A DNA stretch of 64,000 bases from Planctomycetales bacterium (GTDB lineage: Bacteria; Planctomycetota; Planctomycetia; Isosphaerales; Isosphaeraceae), in NCBI GenBank assembly GCA_027452145.1, contig DAIDHB010000064.1, forward strand, positions 1 through 64,000, read 5' to 3'. The position numbers and the translations under genes were made by a program. The notes under the pieces are model-generated. The model made no database searches. It was given only the letters and a program-made list of their open reading frames with translations, and was not told the origin of the DNA. Of the stretch, positions 53,889-63,751 are shown piece after piece (position 1 is the stretch's first letter; each line of letters starts with the position of its first letter).

Positions 53889-56800
53889 TCACTGGCTCCT
53901 GGATTGCGGCGGAGTCCGCCGCCCGGGGGCGGCCGCACGGATGTACGCGATCAGGTTCGCCAGGTCGCGCGGGGTGAGGTCCTTCTCGAGGCCCTCGGGC
54001 ATCAGCGACTGCCCCGACGCGGCGATCTGCTCGATCTCGGAACGCAGCAGCACCTCGTCCTTCCCCTCCTGGCGGCGGAGCGTGACCGAGGTGGCCGACT
54101 CACTGGTGATGATGCCGGTCAGCACGCGGCCGTCGACGGTCGCCACCGTGTAGGCCGCATACTTCGTCTCGAGCGCCCGGTTCGGGTCGAGGATCGCCGA
54201 GAGCAACGATCCCGGTGCCTTGTCATTGAGCGTCGCCAGGTCCGGTCCGACCTCGACCCCCTCGCCGCCCAGCCGGTGGCATGTGACGCAAAGCTTGCGG
54301 AACACCGCGGCCCCGGCCGCGGGATCGCCCGCCGTCCGGAGTGCCGGCTGGAATGCGTCGAGGACGGTCCGGCGCTCCTTTGACTCGCGGGCGAAGAGCG
54401 CCGCGGCGCGATCGCGGAGCGCCGGATCGCGGTCCAGGAGGAGCCGCTGCCTTCGCGCCGTGTCAACCTCCGAGGGCGGGATCCGGCCGGACTCCAGGGC
54501 CGACAGCAGGGCATTCCGCCAGGCCGGGCGGCCCAGGACCGCATCGAGGATCGCCGAGCGAAGCTGCGGAGTGCGGCCGCGCCAGCCCTCGATCAGCAGC
54601 CGGGCGACCGCCGGGTCGCGGAGCCGCCCCAGGGCGTCGACCGCGGCAAGCTGGAGTGCCATCGGCGCGCGGGGACTCAGCAGCATGACCAGCCGATCGC
54701 GATCTGAGGGGTCGCGCGCGGCGGAGTGCCGCAGCAATCCGACGGCGGCCAGCCGGCTTGGCTCGTCGGCGTCGATGTCGCCCACGGCACGGCGGGCCGA
54801 TTCCCAGACGTCATCGAACAGACGCTCCAGGTTGAGCGACGCCGGCGCCTTGCTTCGCTCCCGGGCCGACAGGAGGCCCGCCAGCGCGGCGTATTGCCAG
54901 GGCGCGTAGCGGCCGCCGGGCCCCGCGGGCCGACCGATCGATCGAAAGGCCGCGTCGCTCAGCCCGCCCGGCATCGCACCGGCCAGCTCGAGGACAGGCT
55001 CGACGAGCGGCGACGGCTTCTGCTCGCCCTCACCGCCCAGCAGGCCGGCCAGCAGCGACGGGATGTGCGGCATCGCCGAGCTGAGGATCGCCGCCCGCAT
55101 CCAGCGATCCCCGCCGTCCCGACGGGCCAGCCGCGCCAGCGCCTCGCCGCCGCGGTGATCGGTCCAGTTGCCCAGGAGCAGTGCAAGGCGCAACCGCACC
55201 GGCGGCGACGGGTCCTCGGCCAGGCGAAGCACCGCGGCGGCCACTGCGGGCGACCGGGATAGCAGGGGCTCGACCGCCGCGACGACGGCCTCACGCACGC
55301 GAGGGTCGGTATCGGTCAGGCCGGCCAGAGCAGAGGGCTCGTCGAGCGCCCCGAGATCCGCGAGCGTCCAGATGGCCTGCACGCGCGTCTGCGGCCACCG
55401 GGTGCCTGAGGCCACTGAGCGCAGGCCGGCGACGGCCTCGGAGCCGCCGCGATGGAGCAAGAGCCGCTGCGCCGTGTCGCGCTGCCAGCCGTTCGGACTG
55501 TCGAGCGCGGCGGCCAGTCCCGAGGCGTCGAGCCGGTCGAGACGCGGGATCGCGCGGGGCTTCTGGTCGACCGGATGGACCCGATAAATCCGCCCCTGCT
55601 CGCTGCCCGCTCGCAGGTCCAGCCGCCGCTCCCAGTCGTCGGGGATCCACTCGGGGTGTTCGATGACCGCGCGGTACATATCGGCGATCCAGAGCGCGCC
55701 GTCGGGCCCCGTTTTCAGCATCGTCGGCCGGAACCAGTCGTCGCTCGACGCGAGGAACTCGCGCCCCGACTCGTTCGGCCCGCGCCGGCCGCCCAACGTC
55801 GCTCCGTCCGGCTCGAGGACGATCCGGTGAACGACGTTGTGTACCGGCTCGCTGACGAACAGGCTCGTGGCGAACCAGGGGCCGAACAGGTCGTCGCGAT
55901 ACGGTGTCGCGCTGTTGGCCGACGTGACGTGATTGGCCGCGCCGGGGTCGTTGAATCGGGCGAGCGTCCGGCTGATCGGAAACAGGCGGCCATCGGGCTC
56001 GAGCATCTGCCGCGGGTCGGGAGCCGCGAAATGCGGATTCCGGCGCACGTCCTGTTCCGCCAGGACATACTGCCACGCCCAGTTCGGGTTGTTGTTGCCG
56101 AACCAGTGGCCCCAGTCGTCGCGGTGCCGGCCGTACTGCGTCTGGCCGCTCTCGGCCTCGAACTCGCCGGTGTCGGGGCGGAAACGGAAATCCCGCCCGC
56201 TGATGCTGACCGTCTTGCCCGTCTTCAGCGACCGGACCTCGCCGCCGCTGTCGCCATTCGCGCCGTAGACCCATCCGTCGAGGCCCAGCTCGAATCCGTT
56301 CAGCCGGTGCTGCTGGTTCCCCTCGCGGAACCCGGTGAACAGAACCTCGCGGTGGTCGGCGCGGCCGTCGCCGTCGCGGTCCTCGGCATAGAAGATCTCG
56401 GGGGCACAGGCGACCAGCACGCCGTTGCGCCAGGGCAGGATGCCGGTCGGGAAGCCGAGGCCATCGAGGAACGTGGAACCACGGTCGTACCGGCCGTCAC
56501 CGTTTTCATCAACGAGGACCCGCACCACGCCGCCCGGCTTGCCCCGGCCGTCGGTGCCGAGCGGATAATCGCCCATCTCGACGACCCAGAGCCGCCCGTC
56601 CGCGCCCCAGTCGAGCGCGATCGGGTCCGCGACCAGCGGCTCGGCGGCAGCCAGCTCGACCTTGAACCCCGGCGCAACCCGGATGGACCGCAGCGACGCA
56701 TCGGGCGATTTGCCCGTGGGCTCGACGTCCCTGAGCAGCTCGTTGAACGAGCGGCGATCGACCAGGTTGGGGAGCTTCGCCGTGTCCTCGTTCTGCCACC

Positions 56801-58154
56801 AGAGGCTCCGCGAATGGACGAAGAAGCCGTTGTCGTGCTCGCCGTCGCGGACGATCTTCGGCAGTGCTCCGGGTTCGCCCGCCTTGCCCGCCATCACCTT
56901 GCGAGTCCAGCCCTTCGCCGCCGGGTCGAAAAGATAGACGCCGTAATCCTGGTCGTTGGAGAACACGAGGTCGTCATGGCCGTCCTCGTCGATGTCGACG
57001 AATCGGACACCGCCATCGCGCCCGGATTGAACGAGCGCGCGGGTCGCGGAGGGCAGCGGCACGGAGGGGTTGATGTCGAAGACAACTCCGCCGCGATGGC
57101 TTTCCGAATCGCCGGCGGGCCTTAGTGGCTTCCCGCCCAGGACGTTCCGCTCCAGCCGGTCGAGCGCCTCGCGGAAGGTGAGGAACTTGACCTTCTTGCC
57201 GTGTTTCTTGACGGCGTGGTCGATCAGGTCGACGACCTGGTCGCTCCGGATCCAGCCATGCGGGTGGAACACCAGGTCGAACACGCCCTGCTTGATCACG
57301 ACGGCATCGAGCGCCGCCTTCATGTCAGCAAGCGTCCGCGGGCTGTTCGGCTTGTTGATGTTCTGACCTTCCCAGTCGCTCGGCACGACGCAGGGGAACT
57401 CCCAGCATTTGCCTCCGATGACGTACGGATAGGGGTAGTTCTCGATCGTGTTGACGAACGCGGGGAACGGCAGATACTTGCGGAACCGCTCGCGGCCATC
57501 GGGGTCGAAGACCAGCTCGCGGGGCAGGGTGGGGTCATCCGGCGTGAGCAGCGTGAACACCGAGGAGTCGATCGCCAGCGAATGCCCGCGCGGGCTGGAA
57601 CGGTTGAAGATCTCGGCGAAGAAGCGTGGGCTCACCGAGTTGATCGAGTCGCAGCACGGCATCCGGAACGCGACCGCGCGATTTCCGGGGATGGCGTTCA
57701 TCAGGTCGACGCAACCGTGATAGGTGCGCGCGGCTTCGGCGAAATCGCCCTTCTGCAAGCAAGGGCAGGGGTGCGTCAAGGTGTGGACCTCGAGCGACAA
57801 TCCCTCGCGCAGCCAGCCCTGGAGCCGCGGATCCTTCGGATCGACCTGGTTGGTCATGATGCTGACGGGCGCCCGGCCATCAATCTTCTTGAGCCGATCG
57901 AGGATCGGCCGGAGGAACTGTTCGTAGCGGGCCGGGTCGCGCATGTCGTCGATTGCCAGCACGACGACCGCCTCGACGCCAGGTTCGCCGACCCACCTCG
58001 GCGTGGTCAGCCTGCCGAACCGCTCGTCCGGGACGTACGGGTTGATCCCGCGTGGCAGGGCCGATCGATCCTCGCCGGACGGCGCGGCCTGCACGGGCCC
58101 CGAGACGACCCCGATCCAGCAGGCGCAGACAAACAGGAACATGCGGCGCGGCAT
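53889..58154 (-). CDS. Giant secreted protein: deacetylase-like, PVC dehydrogenase, HEAT, cytochrome c
   Basis: The protein has 1421 residues. A signal peptide (FLFVCACWIGVVSGPVQA) precedes a polysaccharide-deacetylase-like domain (VLAIDDMRD, EVHTLTHPCPC), an FG-GAP/VCBS-like segment (FVDIDEDGHDDLVFSND) and the membrane-bound dehydrogenase beta-propeller found in planctomycete PVC-type proteins (PLVADPIALDWGADGRLWVV). HEAT-like repeats and a C-terminal cytochrome c with CVTCHRLGGEGVEVGPDL near residue 1290 complete it. Propeller-HEAT-haem order is typical of planctomycetes; the deacetylase-like front is an added module. It lies between the HEAT protein gene and the enolase-family gene in a likely operon. 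Confidence 0.88.
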   Translation of the reverse strand: MPRRMFLFVCACWIGVVSGPVQAAPSGEDRSALPRGINPYVPDERFGRLTTPRWVGEPGVEAVVVLAIDDMRDPARYEQFLRPILDRLKKIDGRAPVSIMTNQVDPKDPRLQGWLREGLSLEVHTLTHPCPCLQKGDFAEAARTYHGCVDLMNAIPGNRAVAFRMPCCDSINSVSPRFFAEIFNRSSPRGHSLAIDSSVFTLLTPDDPTLPRELVFDPDGRERFRKYLPFPAFVNTIENYPYPYVIGGKCWEFPCVVPSDWEGQNINKPNSPRTLADMKAALDAVVIKQGVFDLVFHPHGWIRSDQVVDLIDHAVKKHGKKVKFLTFREALDRLERNVLGGKPLRPAGDSESHRGGVVFDINPSVPLPSATRALVQSGRDGGVRFVDIDEDGHDDLVFSNDQDYGVYLFDPAAKGWTRKVMAGKAGEPGALPKIVRDGEHDNGFFVHSRSLWWQNEDTAKLPNLVDRRSFNELLRDVEPTGKSPDASLRSIRVAPGFKVELAAAEPLVADPIALDWGADGRLWVVEMGDYPLGTDGRGKPGGVVRVLVDENGDGRYDRGSTFLDGLGFPTGILPWRNGVLVACAPEIFYAEDRDGDGRADHREVLFTGFREGNQQHRLNGFELGLDGWVYGANGDSGGEVRSLKTGKTVSISGRDFRFRPDTGEFEAESGQTQYGRHRDDWGHWFGNNNPNWAWQYVLAEQDVRRNPHFAAPDPRQMLEPDGRLFPISRTLARFNDPGAANHVTSANSATPYRDDLFGPWFATSLFVSEPVHNVVHRIVLEPDGATLGGRRGPNESGREFLASSDDWFRPTMLKTGPDGALWIADMYRAVIEHPEWIPDDWERRLDLRAGSEQGRIYRVHPVDQKPRAIPRLDRLDASGLAAALDSPNGWQRDTAQRLLLHRGGSEAVAGLRSVASGTRWPQTRVQAIWTLADLGALDEPSALAGLTDTDPRVREAVVAAVEPLLSRSPAVAAAVLRLAEDPSPPVRLRLALLLGNWTDHRGGEALARLARRDGGDRWMRAAILSSAMPHIPSLLAGLLGGEGEQKPSPLVEPVLELAGAMPGGLSDAAFRSIGRPAGPGGRYAPWQYAALAGLLSARERSKAPASLNLERLFDDVWESARRAVGDIDADEPSRLAAVGLLRHSAARDPSDRDRLVMLLSPRAPMALQLAAVDALGRLRDPAVARLLIEGWRGRTPQLRSAILDAVLGRPAWRNALLSALESGRIPPSEVDTARRQRLLLDRDPALRDRAAALFARESKERRTVLDAFQPALRTAGDPAAGAAVFRKLCVTCHRLGGEGVEVGPDLATLNDKAPGSLLSAILDPNRALETKYAAYTVATVDGRVLTGIITSESATSVTLRRQEGKDEVLLRSEIEQIAASGQSLMPEGLEKDLTPRDLANLIAYIRAAAPGRRTPPQSRSQ

Positions 58155-58214
58155 GGGAGAGCTCCCGCGGGCACAACCGGATGATCTCGACCCCCAAGGC
58201 TACCGGAGGAACAC

Positions 58215-59543
58215 TCAGCGGGCAATTGTTCGGAGATCCTTCGGGATCATGTGGACGTCGGCGAAATCGACGTCATGGATCGCCCGGATCACCGCGTGGC
58301 GGACGGCCGGGTCGCGGTCGAGGATGAAAGTGTTTAGGGTTCGAAGGACCGCCGGCTCGGGTCGCAATTTCCCAATCGCCCTCGCCGCGGCCACCCGCAT
58401 CCGGGTCCCGCGCCCGGGCTCGAGCGCCTTCGCCAGCGCGGCTGCCGCCTCATGTTGGTCGCTGGCTCCGATGACGACCTCCCTCAGGCAGTCGATGATG
58501 GCGACGGCCTCGTCCGCATCAGATCCGTCGGCGCCCGCGGACCGGGCCCCGAGCGACCTCGCCAGGTTTCGGGCGAGTAGGGGAGCCGCCGGGCCCGCGG
58601 CCTCGCGGAACGACGCCAGCGCCGTGACCGCGCGGTCCCGGATGGCGGAATCCTCGGCGTCCAGCGCGGCGATCAGGCCGTCCACCGCGGCGGGGCCGAA
58701 CCACGAGTCCTGGTTGCCCGTGTTGAGCGGCGGCCCCTGGATCTGCTCGAGGAGCTTGACCACCGCCTTGCGGTAGCGTGGCGGGTGGTCGTCGAGGGAG
58801 CGGACGATCGAGGGAAGCAGGGGAGCCAGTCCTTGCCTGTAGGTCGCGAGAGCCATGGCCGCCGCCTCGCCATTGACCTCGGCCGCGTCGTCGAGTGCGG
58901 CGACCAGTAGCGGCGGCGGGGTCTTGCCGACCCGCGAGCCAAGCACGCCCAGGCCGCGGATCGCCTCCAGGCGGACCGAAGGTTCATCATCGCCGAGGCG
59001 CTCGACCAGGGCGGTCGTCACCGGCGCCGGGTCGAATCCGTTGACCAGGCCGCCGCCGACCAGCACGACCATCCAGGCTGCCTTGGCGGCCGCGGCCCGC
59101 ACCTCGGGCGCCGGATCGCTCAGGCACGCCAGGAGTAACCCCACCACGTAGTGAAGACGTGCTGGGTTCGGATCGGCCGAGCCCGGGGTGACGACCGTCA
59201 CCATCGCCGTCGCCGCCGCCGCCCGGATCTGAGCCTCCGGGTCCTTCAGGTAGCCGGCGAGCGAGGCGATCGCGCCGTCCATGTTCTCCCGGTCGCTCAT
59301 CTCCAGCTTCCGGACCGCGGTCAGTCGCTCCGCGGGCCTCCCGCTGTAGTCGATAACGACATCCGGTCTGCCTTGTGCCGGTCGTTCCTCCCGGGGTACG
59401 AGCCACCAGCCCGTGACCAGGAGGGCCAGCGTGGTCAGGCCGACCATCCCCCGGATCGAGGGCTGGCCCGGTGATCGCCCGGTGCGCTCGTGCAGGGAGC
59501 CGTCCGCGGCAGGTCCATCATCGGCATCGATCGACTCTCGCAT
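58215..59543 (-). CDS. Membrane-anchored HEAT-repeat protein
   Basis: The 442-residue protein has an N-terminal cytoplasmic tail, one membrane span (MVGLTTLALLVTGWWLV) and about nine HEAT repeats such as SVRLEAIRGLGVLGSRVG and RDRAVTALASFREAAG. HEAT solenoids scaffold protein contacts. It is followed by the giant PVC-type protein gene with a 60-base gap, and may interact with the HEAT-containing neighbour (inference). GAGGGGG upstream of ATG 59543 supports the start. Confidence 0.82.
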   Translation of the reverse strand: MRESIDADDGPAADGSLHERTGRSPGQPSIRGMVGLTTLALLVTGWWLVPREERPAQGRPDVVIDYSGRPAERLTAVRKLEMSDRENMDGAIASLAGYLKDPEAQIRAAAATAMVTVVTPGSADPNPARLHYVVGLLLACLSDPAPEVRAAAAKAAWMVVLVGGGLVNGFDPAPVTTALVERLGDDEPSVRLEAIRGLGVLGSRVGKTPPPLLVAALDDAAEVNGEAAAMALATYRQGLAPLLPSIVRSLDDHPPRYRKAVVKLLEQIQGPPLNTGNQDSWFGPAAVDGLIAALDAEDSAIRDRAVTALASFREAAGPAAPLLARNLARSLGARSAGADGSDADEAVAIIDCLREVVIGASDQHEAAAALAKALEPGRGTRMRVAAARAIGKLRPEPAVLRTLNTFILDRDPAVRHAVIRAIHDVDFADVHMIPKDLRTIAR

Positions 59544-59753
59544 GGCATCGCCCCCTCAAGGCCGATCATAACTCGCCGGATGCGGAACGTCCCGCAAAAG
59601 ATTGCAGAATAATCAGGAATGAGGGCCGCCCGCGGATGTCGGCTCGTCGACGACCCCGCGATCGGCGGCATTCTCCGCTTGTGGATCGGCCGCACCCGGC
59701 GATAGGATTCGGGATCGTCCGCAGTCCAGGCCCGCCGAGGATTTCTCCCGATC

Positions 59754-60353
59754 GTGAGAAGCGACCACCCCCGCCCGCAGTTGATCCTCGCCAGCGCGTC
59801 GCCCCGGCGCCGGCAGTTGCTCGAGGAGGCCGGCTATGCCTTCGAGGTCGAGGCATCGGCCGTCGAGGAGCCGCCGCCGGAACCGGGGGTTGACCCTTCC
59901 GCCTACGCGGCGCACCTGGCCTGGCTGAAGGCAACGGCCGTCGCCGGCCGCCGATCCAGCGGCCTGATCCTGGCCGCCGACACCGTCTGCTCGGTCGCCG
60001 GCGCGATCCTCAACAAGCCCGAGGATCGCGCCGACGCGGAGCGGATGATCCGGCTCCAGGAAGGGCGCGACACCGAGGTCATCTCGGGGATCTGCCTGCG
60101 ACGGGCCGACCGCCCGGAGTGGGTGGGCGCGGTGGAGATCAGCATCGTCCGCTTCCGGCCGCTCGACGACCGCGAGCGCGCGGCTTATCTCGATTCCGGC
60201 CGCTGGGAGGGCAAGTCGGGAGGCTACGGCGTCCAGGACCGCGACCCGTTCGTGAGCGTCGCGCGCGGCAGCTTCTCGAACGTTGTCGGTCTGCCGATGG
60301 AGCGGCTGGCCGCGCTCCTCGTGGCCTACCCGGAACTTGGTGGGACTGGCTGA
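59754..60353 (+). CDS. maf: Maf-family nucleoside triphosphate pyrophosphatase
   Basis: A 199-residue protein of the Maf/YhdE family, which hydrolyses non-canonical or excess NTPs to NMPs and is linked to septum inhibition. Marks are LILASASPRRRQLLEEAG at the start, LILAADTVCSV and GRWEGKSGGYGVQD (family: GxAGaYgiQ). It starts at GTG 59754; no closer ATG preserves the SASPRR motif. It is divergent from the HEAT-repeat gene and convergent with the next gene. Confidence 0.92.
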   Translation: MRSDHPRPQLILASASPRRRQLLEEAGYAFEVEASAVEEPPPEPGVDPSAYAAHLAWLKATAVAGRRSSGLILAADTVCSVAGAILNKPEDRADAERMIRLQEGRDTEVISGICLRRADRPEWVGAVEISIVRFRPLDDRERAAYLDSGRWEGKSGGYGVQDRDPFVSVARGSFSNVVGLPMERLAALLVAYPELGGTG

Positions 60354-60385
60354 GGAGGCTTCTCTCGCCCGAGTCGGCCGGGCCC

Positions 60386-61699
60386 TCATTCCTCGACGGC
60401 CGTCGCGTAGAAGATCAGGTTGATGATTCTCCACTTCCCCTCACGCTTCATCAGGGTGAAGTGATCGTATCCCTTCTGGACGCGGTTGCCCGACGTGAGC
60501 TTCCAGAAGACCACCGCGTGCGCCAGGCGGCCTTCCATGCGGACGTCGATCGTCTCGGGTACCTCGATGTTCCGCACGTCGGAGTTCCGGTGCACCTCGC
60601 GCTGTGAGGAGACGAAGGGACGCTTGGCCGAGTTCTTGACGTTGCCCCGGTCGTCGATGTACTGGATCACGGCCTCGGGCAGGAAGCACTGGTCGTAGGC
60701 GTCCATTTCCTGGTCGGACCAGCTCTTGAAGTAGTGCTCGACGAAAGCCCGGACCTCGCGGAGTTTCGGGTCGTCTTCCTTCGCGGCCTGGGCCTCGGTC
60801 CGCAGGCCGGTCTGGATGATGGGCGTGGGCCCGGCCTGGGCGACAGCCGGCTGGGTCCGAGGGGCAGGGGACGTGCTCGGGCTCTGCTTCTCCGACGCGC
60901 TCCGGGCCCTCGACATGGTCAGCCAGCTTTCGAGTACATGGACGACGAACCGCTGGACGTCGTCGCGCCTCACCACGCGGCCCCCCATCCGGGTGCCCAG
61001 CGGCGGGACGTGGAAGAACATCATCTGGGCGTCCATGTGCCGGATCTTCTTGAGGTACTGGAGGCTGTAGAGGTTCTCCTCGCACAGATACCGCCCGGCG
61101 TTGGTGGAGATCCGGATCGGCTCCCCCTTCTCGGCCAGCAGGCGCCCCATGACGTAGTTGTCGAAACCCGTCTTGAAGAGGTCGGGCCCTCCCGCGGCGA
61201 TCGCGCGGTCCTCTGGCCGCTTGCCCCGGTTGTCGCGGTGGGGGCCGCGGCGGTTATGCGCCGTCGTCTCGAGGCAGAACGCGCCCGGCATTCCCATCCC
61301 GAACGAGAAGACGGCGACCGGCCTGTATTGCTCGATCCACCGCGGCAGGCAAACCAGCGGCGCGCCCCAGACGACCGGCATCTCGCGGGCCACGATCCGG
61401 TAGCCGTTCCACCTGAGCCCGTCGAGCTGCTTGATCCCCTGCCACGAGGCATTCGGCATGCGGTACTTGCCGAACGGCTCGAAGCCGGTCAACAGGATGA
61501 CCGGCTCGGCCGGTTCGGCGGCGGCCGCCGCGTTCGCCGGTGCTGTCGCATTTGCCGGCGCCGGTTTGTCCTGAGCCCGCAGCGCGGCCGGCGCCATCGC
61601 CGCCAGCACCACAAGTACCGCGAAATGCGGGGGGCGCCGGACCCTCCGGTATTGGTGCGGTCGCTGAGGGAGGGGGCGGCAAAGGTCCGCGGATTTCAT
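60386..61699 (-). CDS. Secreted pyroglutamyl-peptidase-like protein fused to an NTF2-like domain
   Basis: The protein has 437 residues. After a signal-like hydrophobic stretch (VLVVLAAMAPAALRA) and an Ala-rich linker comes a domain resembling peptidase C15 (pyrrolidone carboxyl peptidase): ILLTGFEPFGKYRMPNASWQ, LETTAHNRR, GRYLCEENLYSL near residue 205 (candidate nucleophile Cys) and FFHVPPLG near 228 (candidate His). A Pro/Ala linker leads to a C-terminal NTF2-like domain (VRAFVEHYFKSWSDQEMDAY; DHFTLMKREGKWRIINLIFY). Pcp is normally a small cytoplasmic enzyme, so export and fusion are unusual. Activity is plausible but unproven. Confidence 0.8.
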   Translation of the reverse strand: MKSADLCRPLPQRPHQYRRVRRPPHFAVLVVLAAMAPAALRAQDKPAPANATAPANAAAAAEPAEPVILLTGFEPFGKYRMPNASWQGIKQLDGLRWNGYRIVAREMPVVWGAPLVCLPRWIEQYRPVAVFSFGMGMPGAFCLETTAHNRRGPHRDNRGKRPEDRAIAAGGPDLFKTGFDNYVMGRLLAEKGEPIRISTNAGRYLCEENLYSLQYLKKIRHMDAQMMFFHVPPLGTRMGGRVVRRDDVQRFVVHVLESWLTMSRARSASEKQSPSTSPAPRTQPAVAQAGPTPIIQTGLRTEAQAAKEDDPKLREVRAFVEHYFKSWSDQEMDAYDQCFLPEAVIQYIDDRGNVKNSAKRPFVSSQREVHRNSDVRNIEVPETIDVRMEGRLAHAVVFWKLTSGNRVQKGYDHFTLMKREGKWRIINLIFYATAVEE

Positions 61700-61886
61700 G
61701 GCTCATTCCCGGAGGCTGACGTCGGGGAGAAACCGAAGACGACAGGAGTCTTGCATCCATAGCCTTGTAACCCAGGCGACCGCAAAAGGCAAGCCGCCGC
61801 GGCGCGAGTTGCGGACGCCGCCGGCGGGCTGCGTTGACATCTGTCGGGGGCGGCATTAGTTTCTACGGTCAGGGACGGATTGAAGC

Positions 61887-62654
61887 GTGAAGCAAGCTCG
61901 CGACGCCGCCCGGCTGGCGGCATCGCCCAACGACGGGAGACTTGCCGTGCAATCGCGGAATCTCGCCTGGCTCTCGGCGTTCCTGGTCCTGGCCTGCCTG
62001 GCCATTCTGGCGGCCCGCGCGCAGGAGGTGCGATCGAAGGATGCGGACAAGGCGCTCCAGCGAGGTAAGGAACTCTTCGCCTCGGGCGACCTCGAGAAGG
62101 CGCTCGAGAAGCTCGACGAGGCGATTAAGCTCGATCCGAAGCTCGCCGCCGCCCGGGTAGCTCGGGCCTTCGTCGAGAACGTGATGAAGAAGTACGACGC
62201 GGCCAATGCCGACGCGGCCGAGGCGCGTCGGCTCGACCCCAAGAATCAGGAATATCACCTCACAGGTGTCTGGTATGGCACCTACGTTTATCCCGGCGGC
62301 GGCGTCGCGTCGGTGCGTTTCCGGCTCACGCTCGTCCAGGACGGGAAGAAGATCTCGGCCAACGTCCGCGAGCAGAACACCTTCTGGGAGAGCAACCCGA
62401 ACGTCCCGCGCGACGTGCCGTTCCTCTACGCGATATGCGACGGCGAGTACGACCCGGCCACGAAGCAGCTCAGGTTCACCAAGACGTACGACGGGGCTTC
62501 GGGCGCCAGCCATTCGGTCGAGTACAGCGGCACGCTCTCGGACGACGGCACCCAGTTCGACGGGGACTGGAGCATCGGCGGCGCCGGGGGCGGGAGCTTC
62601 CGGCTCCAGAAGGCCAGGCCGGGCCAGCGCACCGACCCCGAGAGCACGAACTGA
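61887..62654 (+). CDS. Signal-peptide TPR protein with C-terminal beta domain
   Basis: A 255-residue protein. A hydrophobic signal (AWLSAFLVLACLAILAARA) is followed by two TPR units (ALQRGKELFASGDLEKALEK, LDPKLAAARVARAFVENVMK) and a C-terminal beta-rich domain (LTGVWYGTYVYPGGGVASVR). I do not recognise the latter as a named family. Start choice is open: GTG 61887 as listed, or GTG 61947, which has GGGAG seven bases upstream and would give a more typical signal peptide. Confidence 0.75.
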   Translation: MKQARDAARLAASPNDGRLAVQSRNLAWLSAFLVLACLAILAARAQEVRSKDADKALQRGKELFASGDLEKALEKLDEAIKLDPKLAAARVARAFVENVMKKYDAANADAAEARRLDPKNQEYHLTGVWYGTYVYPGGGVASVRFRLTLVQDGKKISANVREQNTFWESNPNVPRDVPFLYAICDGEYDPATKQLRFTKTYDGASGASHSVEYSGTLSDDGTQFDGDWSIGGAGGGSFRLQKARPGQRTDPESTN

Positions 62655-62779
62655 CGCCTGCGATCGACCACGCGGCCGCCGGCCGCCGCGATCAGGCGAT
62701 CTGGCGGATCTCCGGGCGGACGGGTAAGATTCGATCGAGTGCGATCGTCGTCCGTGCCGTCTCGGAGGGATTCACGAGG

Positions 62780-63697
62780 ATGAGTTTTCCGCGGCTCACC
62801 ACCACCCGTCTCGTGGTCGGGGCGGCCGGACTGGTTTTGCTCCTCGGCGTCGGCCTGGGCCTTTCCGCGATGTCACGCCACTCCACCGCCGCCGTCGACG
62901 CCGAGCAGGACGAGGCCGGGTTCTTGCCCCAGGGCGAGCTGGAGCTCGACTTCAGGTCGAAGTTCTCGCACTTCAAGGTCACGAGAGAAGAGACCACCCG
63001 GACCCTCTGGTTCGTCCGCGACAACGGCGAGGAGGTCGTCGAGTCGCAGGTGGACATCAATCGCCCGTATGACCTGCTGGTCGAATACACCCGTTTCATG
63101 TTCCTGAGCTACCTGTTCCGCCCGAATCCCGAGCGGGTACTCATCGTCGGGCTCGGCGGCGGCTCGATGACCCATTTCCTCGGCCGCTATGACCGCAAGG
63201 TCAAGGTCGACGTCGTCGAGATCGACCCGGCGATTATCCAGGTCGCCGCCCGGTATTTCGGCGTCCGAAGTGGCGGCAACCTCAACATCATGAACGCCGA
63301 CGGTCTCGAATACCTGACGAAGACGAAGGCGAAGTACGACGTCATCTACATGGATGCGTTCCTCAAGCCGTCGGCGGACACCGACGACACGGGCGTCCCC
63401 GTGCGGATGAAGACGCTGAACTTCTACAAGTCCGTCCGGGAGAAGGTCAATTCCGACGGCGTCGTCGTCTTCAATCTCAATCCCCACGCCGGCCAGGCGG
63501 ACGACGTGAAGCTGATCCGCGAGGCGTTCCCGAACATCTATGTCTTCCGCCTGAACTATAACGGCCTGGTCGTGGTCGCATCGACCTCCGAACAGCACGT
63601 CCCCACGCGGGCGCTCGATCGGCTCGCGGCCGGGCTCGACCGCCGGTTCCGCGCCACCTTCTCCTTCCGCCGGATGGTCGAGCGGATCGCCCGGTAG
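62780..63697 (+). CDS. Membrane-anchored spermidine synthase-like protein
   Basis: A 305-residue protein with an N-terminal span (LVVGAAGLVLLLGVGLGLSA) and a spermidine-synthase-fold domain. Motif I (VLIVGLGGGSMTHFL) and the acidic VVEIDPAIIQVAARYF bind the nucleoside cofactor; YDVIYMDAFLKPSADTDDTG corresponds to the active-site loop. It resembles planctomycete fused-membrane spermidine synthase homologues; whether it makes polyamines is uncertain because these homologues often diverge in substrate residues. ATG 62780 has GGAGGG upstream; the longer frame is a shadow. Confidence 0.85.
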   Translation: MSFPRLTTTRLVVGAAGLVLLLGVGLGLSAMSRHSTAAVDAEQDEAGFLPQGELELDFRSKFSHFKVTREETTRTLWFVRDNGEEVVESQVDINRPYDLLVEYTRFMFLSYLFRPNPERVLIVGLGGGSMTHFLGRYDRKVKVDVVEIDPAIIQVAARYFGVRSGGNLNIMNADGLEYLTKTKAKYDVIYMDAFLKPSADTDDTGVPVRMKTLNFYKSVREKVNSDGVVVFNLNPHAGQADDVKLIREAFPNIYVFRLNYNGLVVVASTSEQHVPTRALDRLAAGLDRRFRATFSFRRMVERIAR

Positions 63698-63751
63698 CCG
63701 GGTAACGCACCGACCCGGAGAACCGCTCCACGACCCCGGCTGCCGGGCTCC

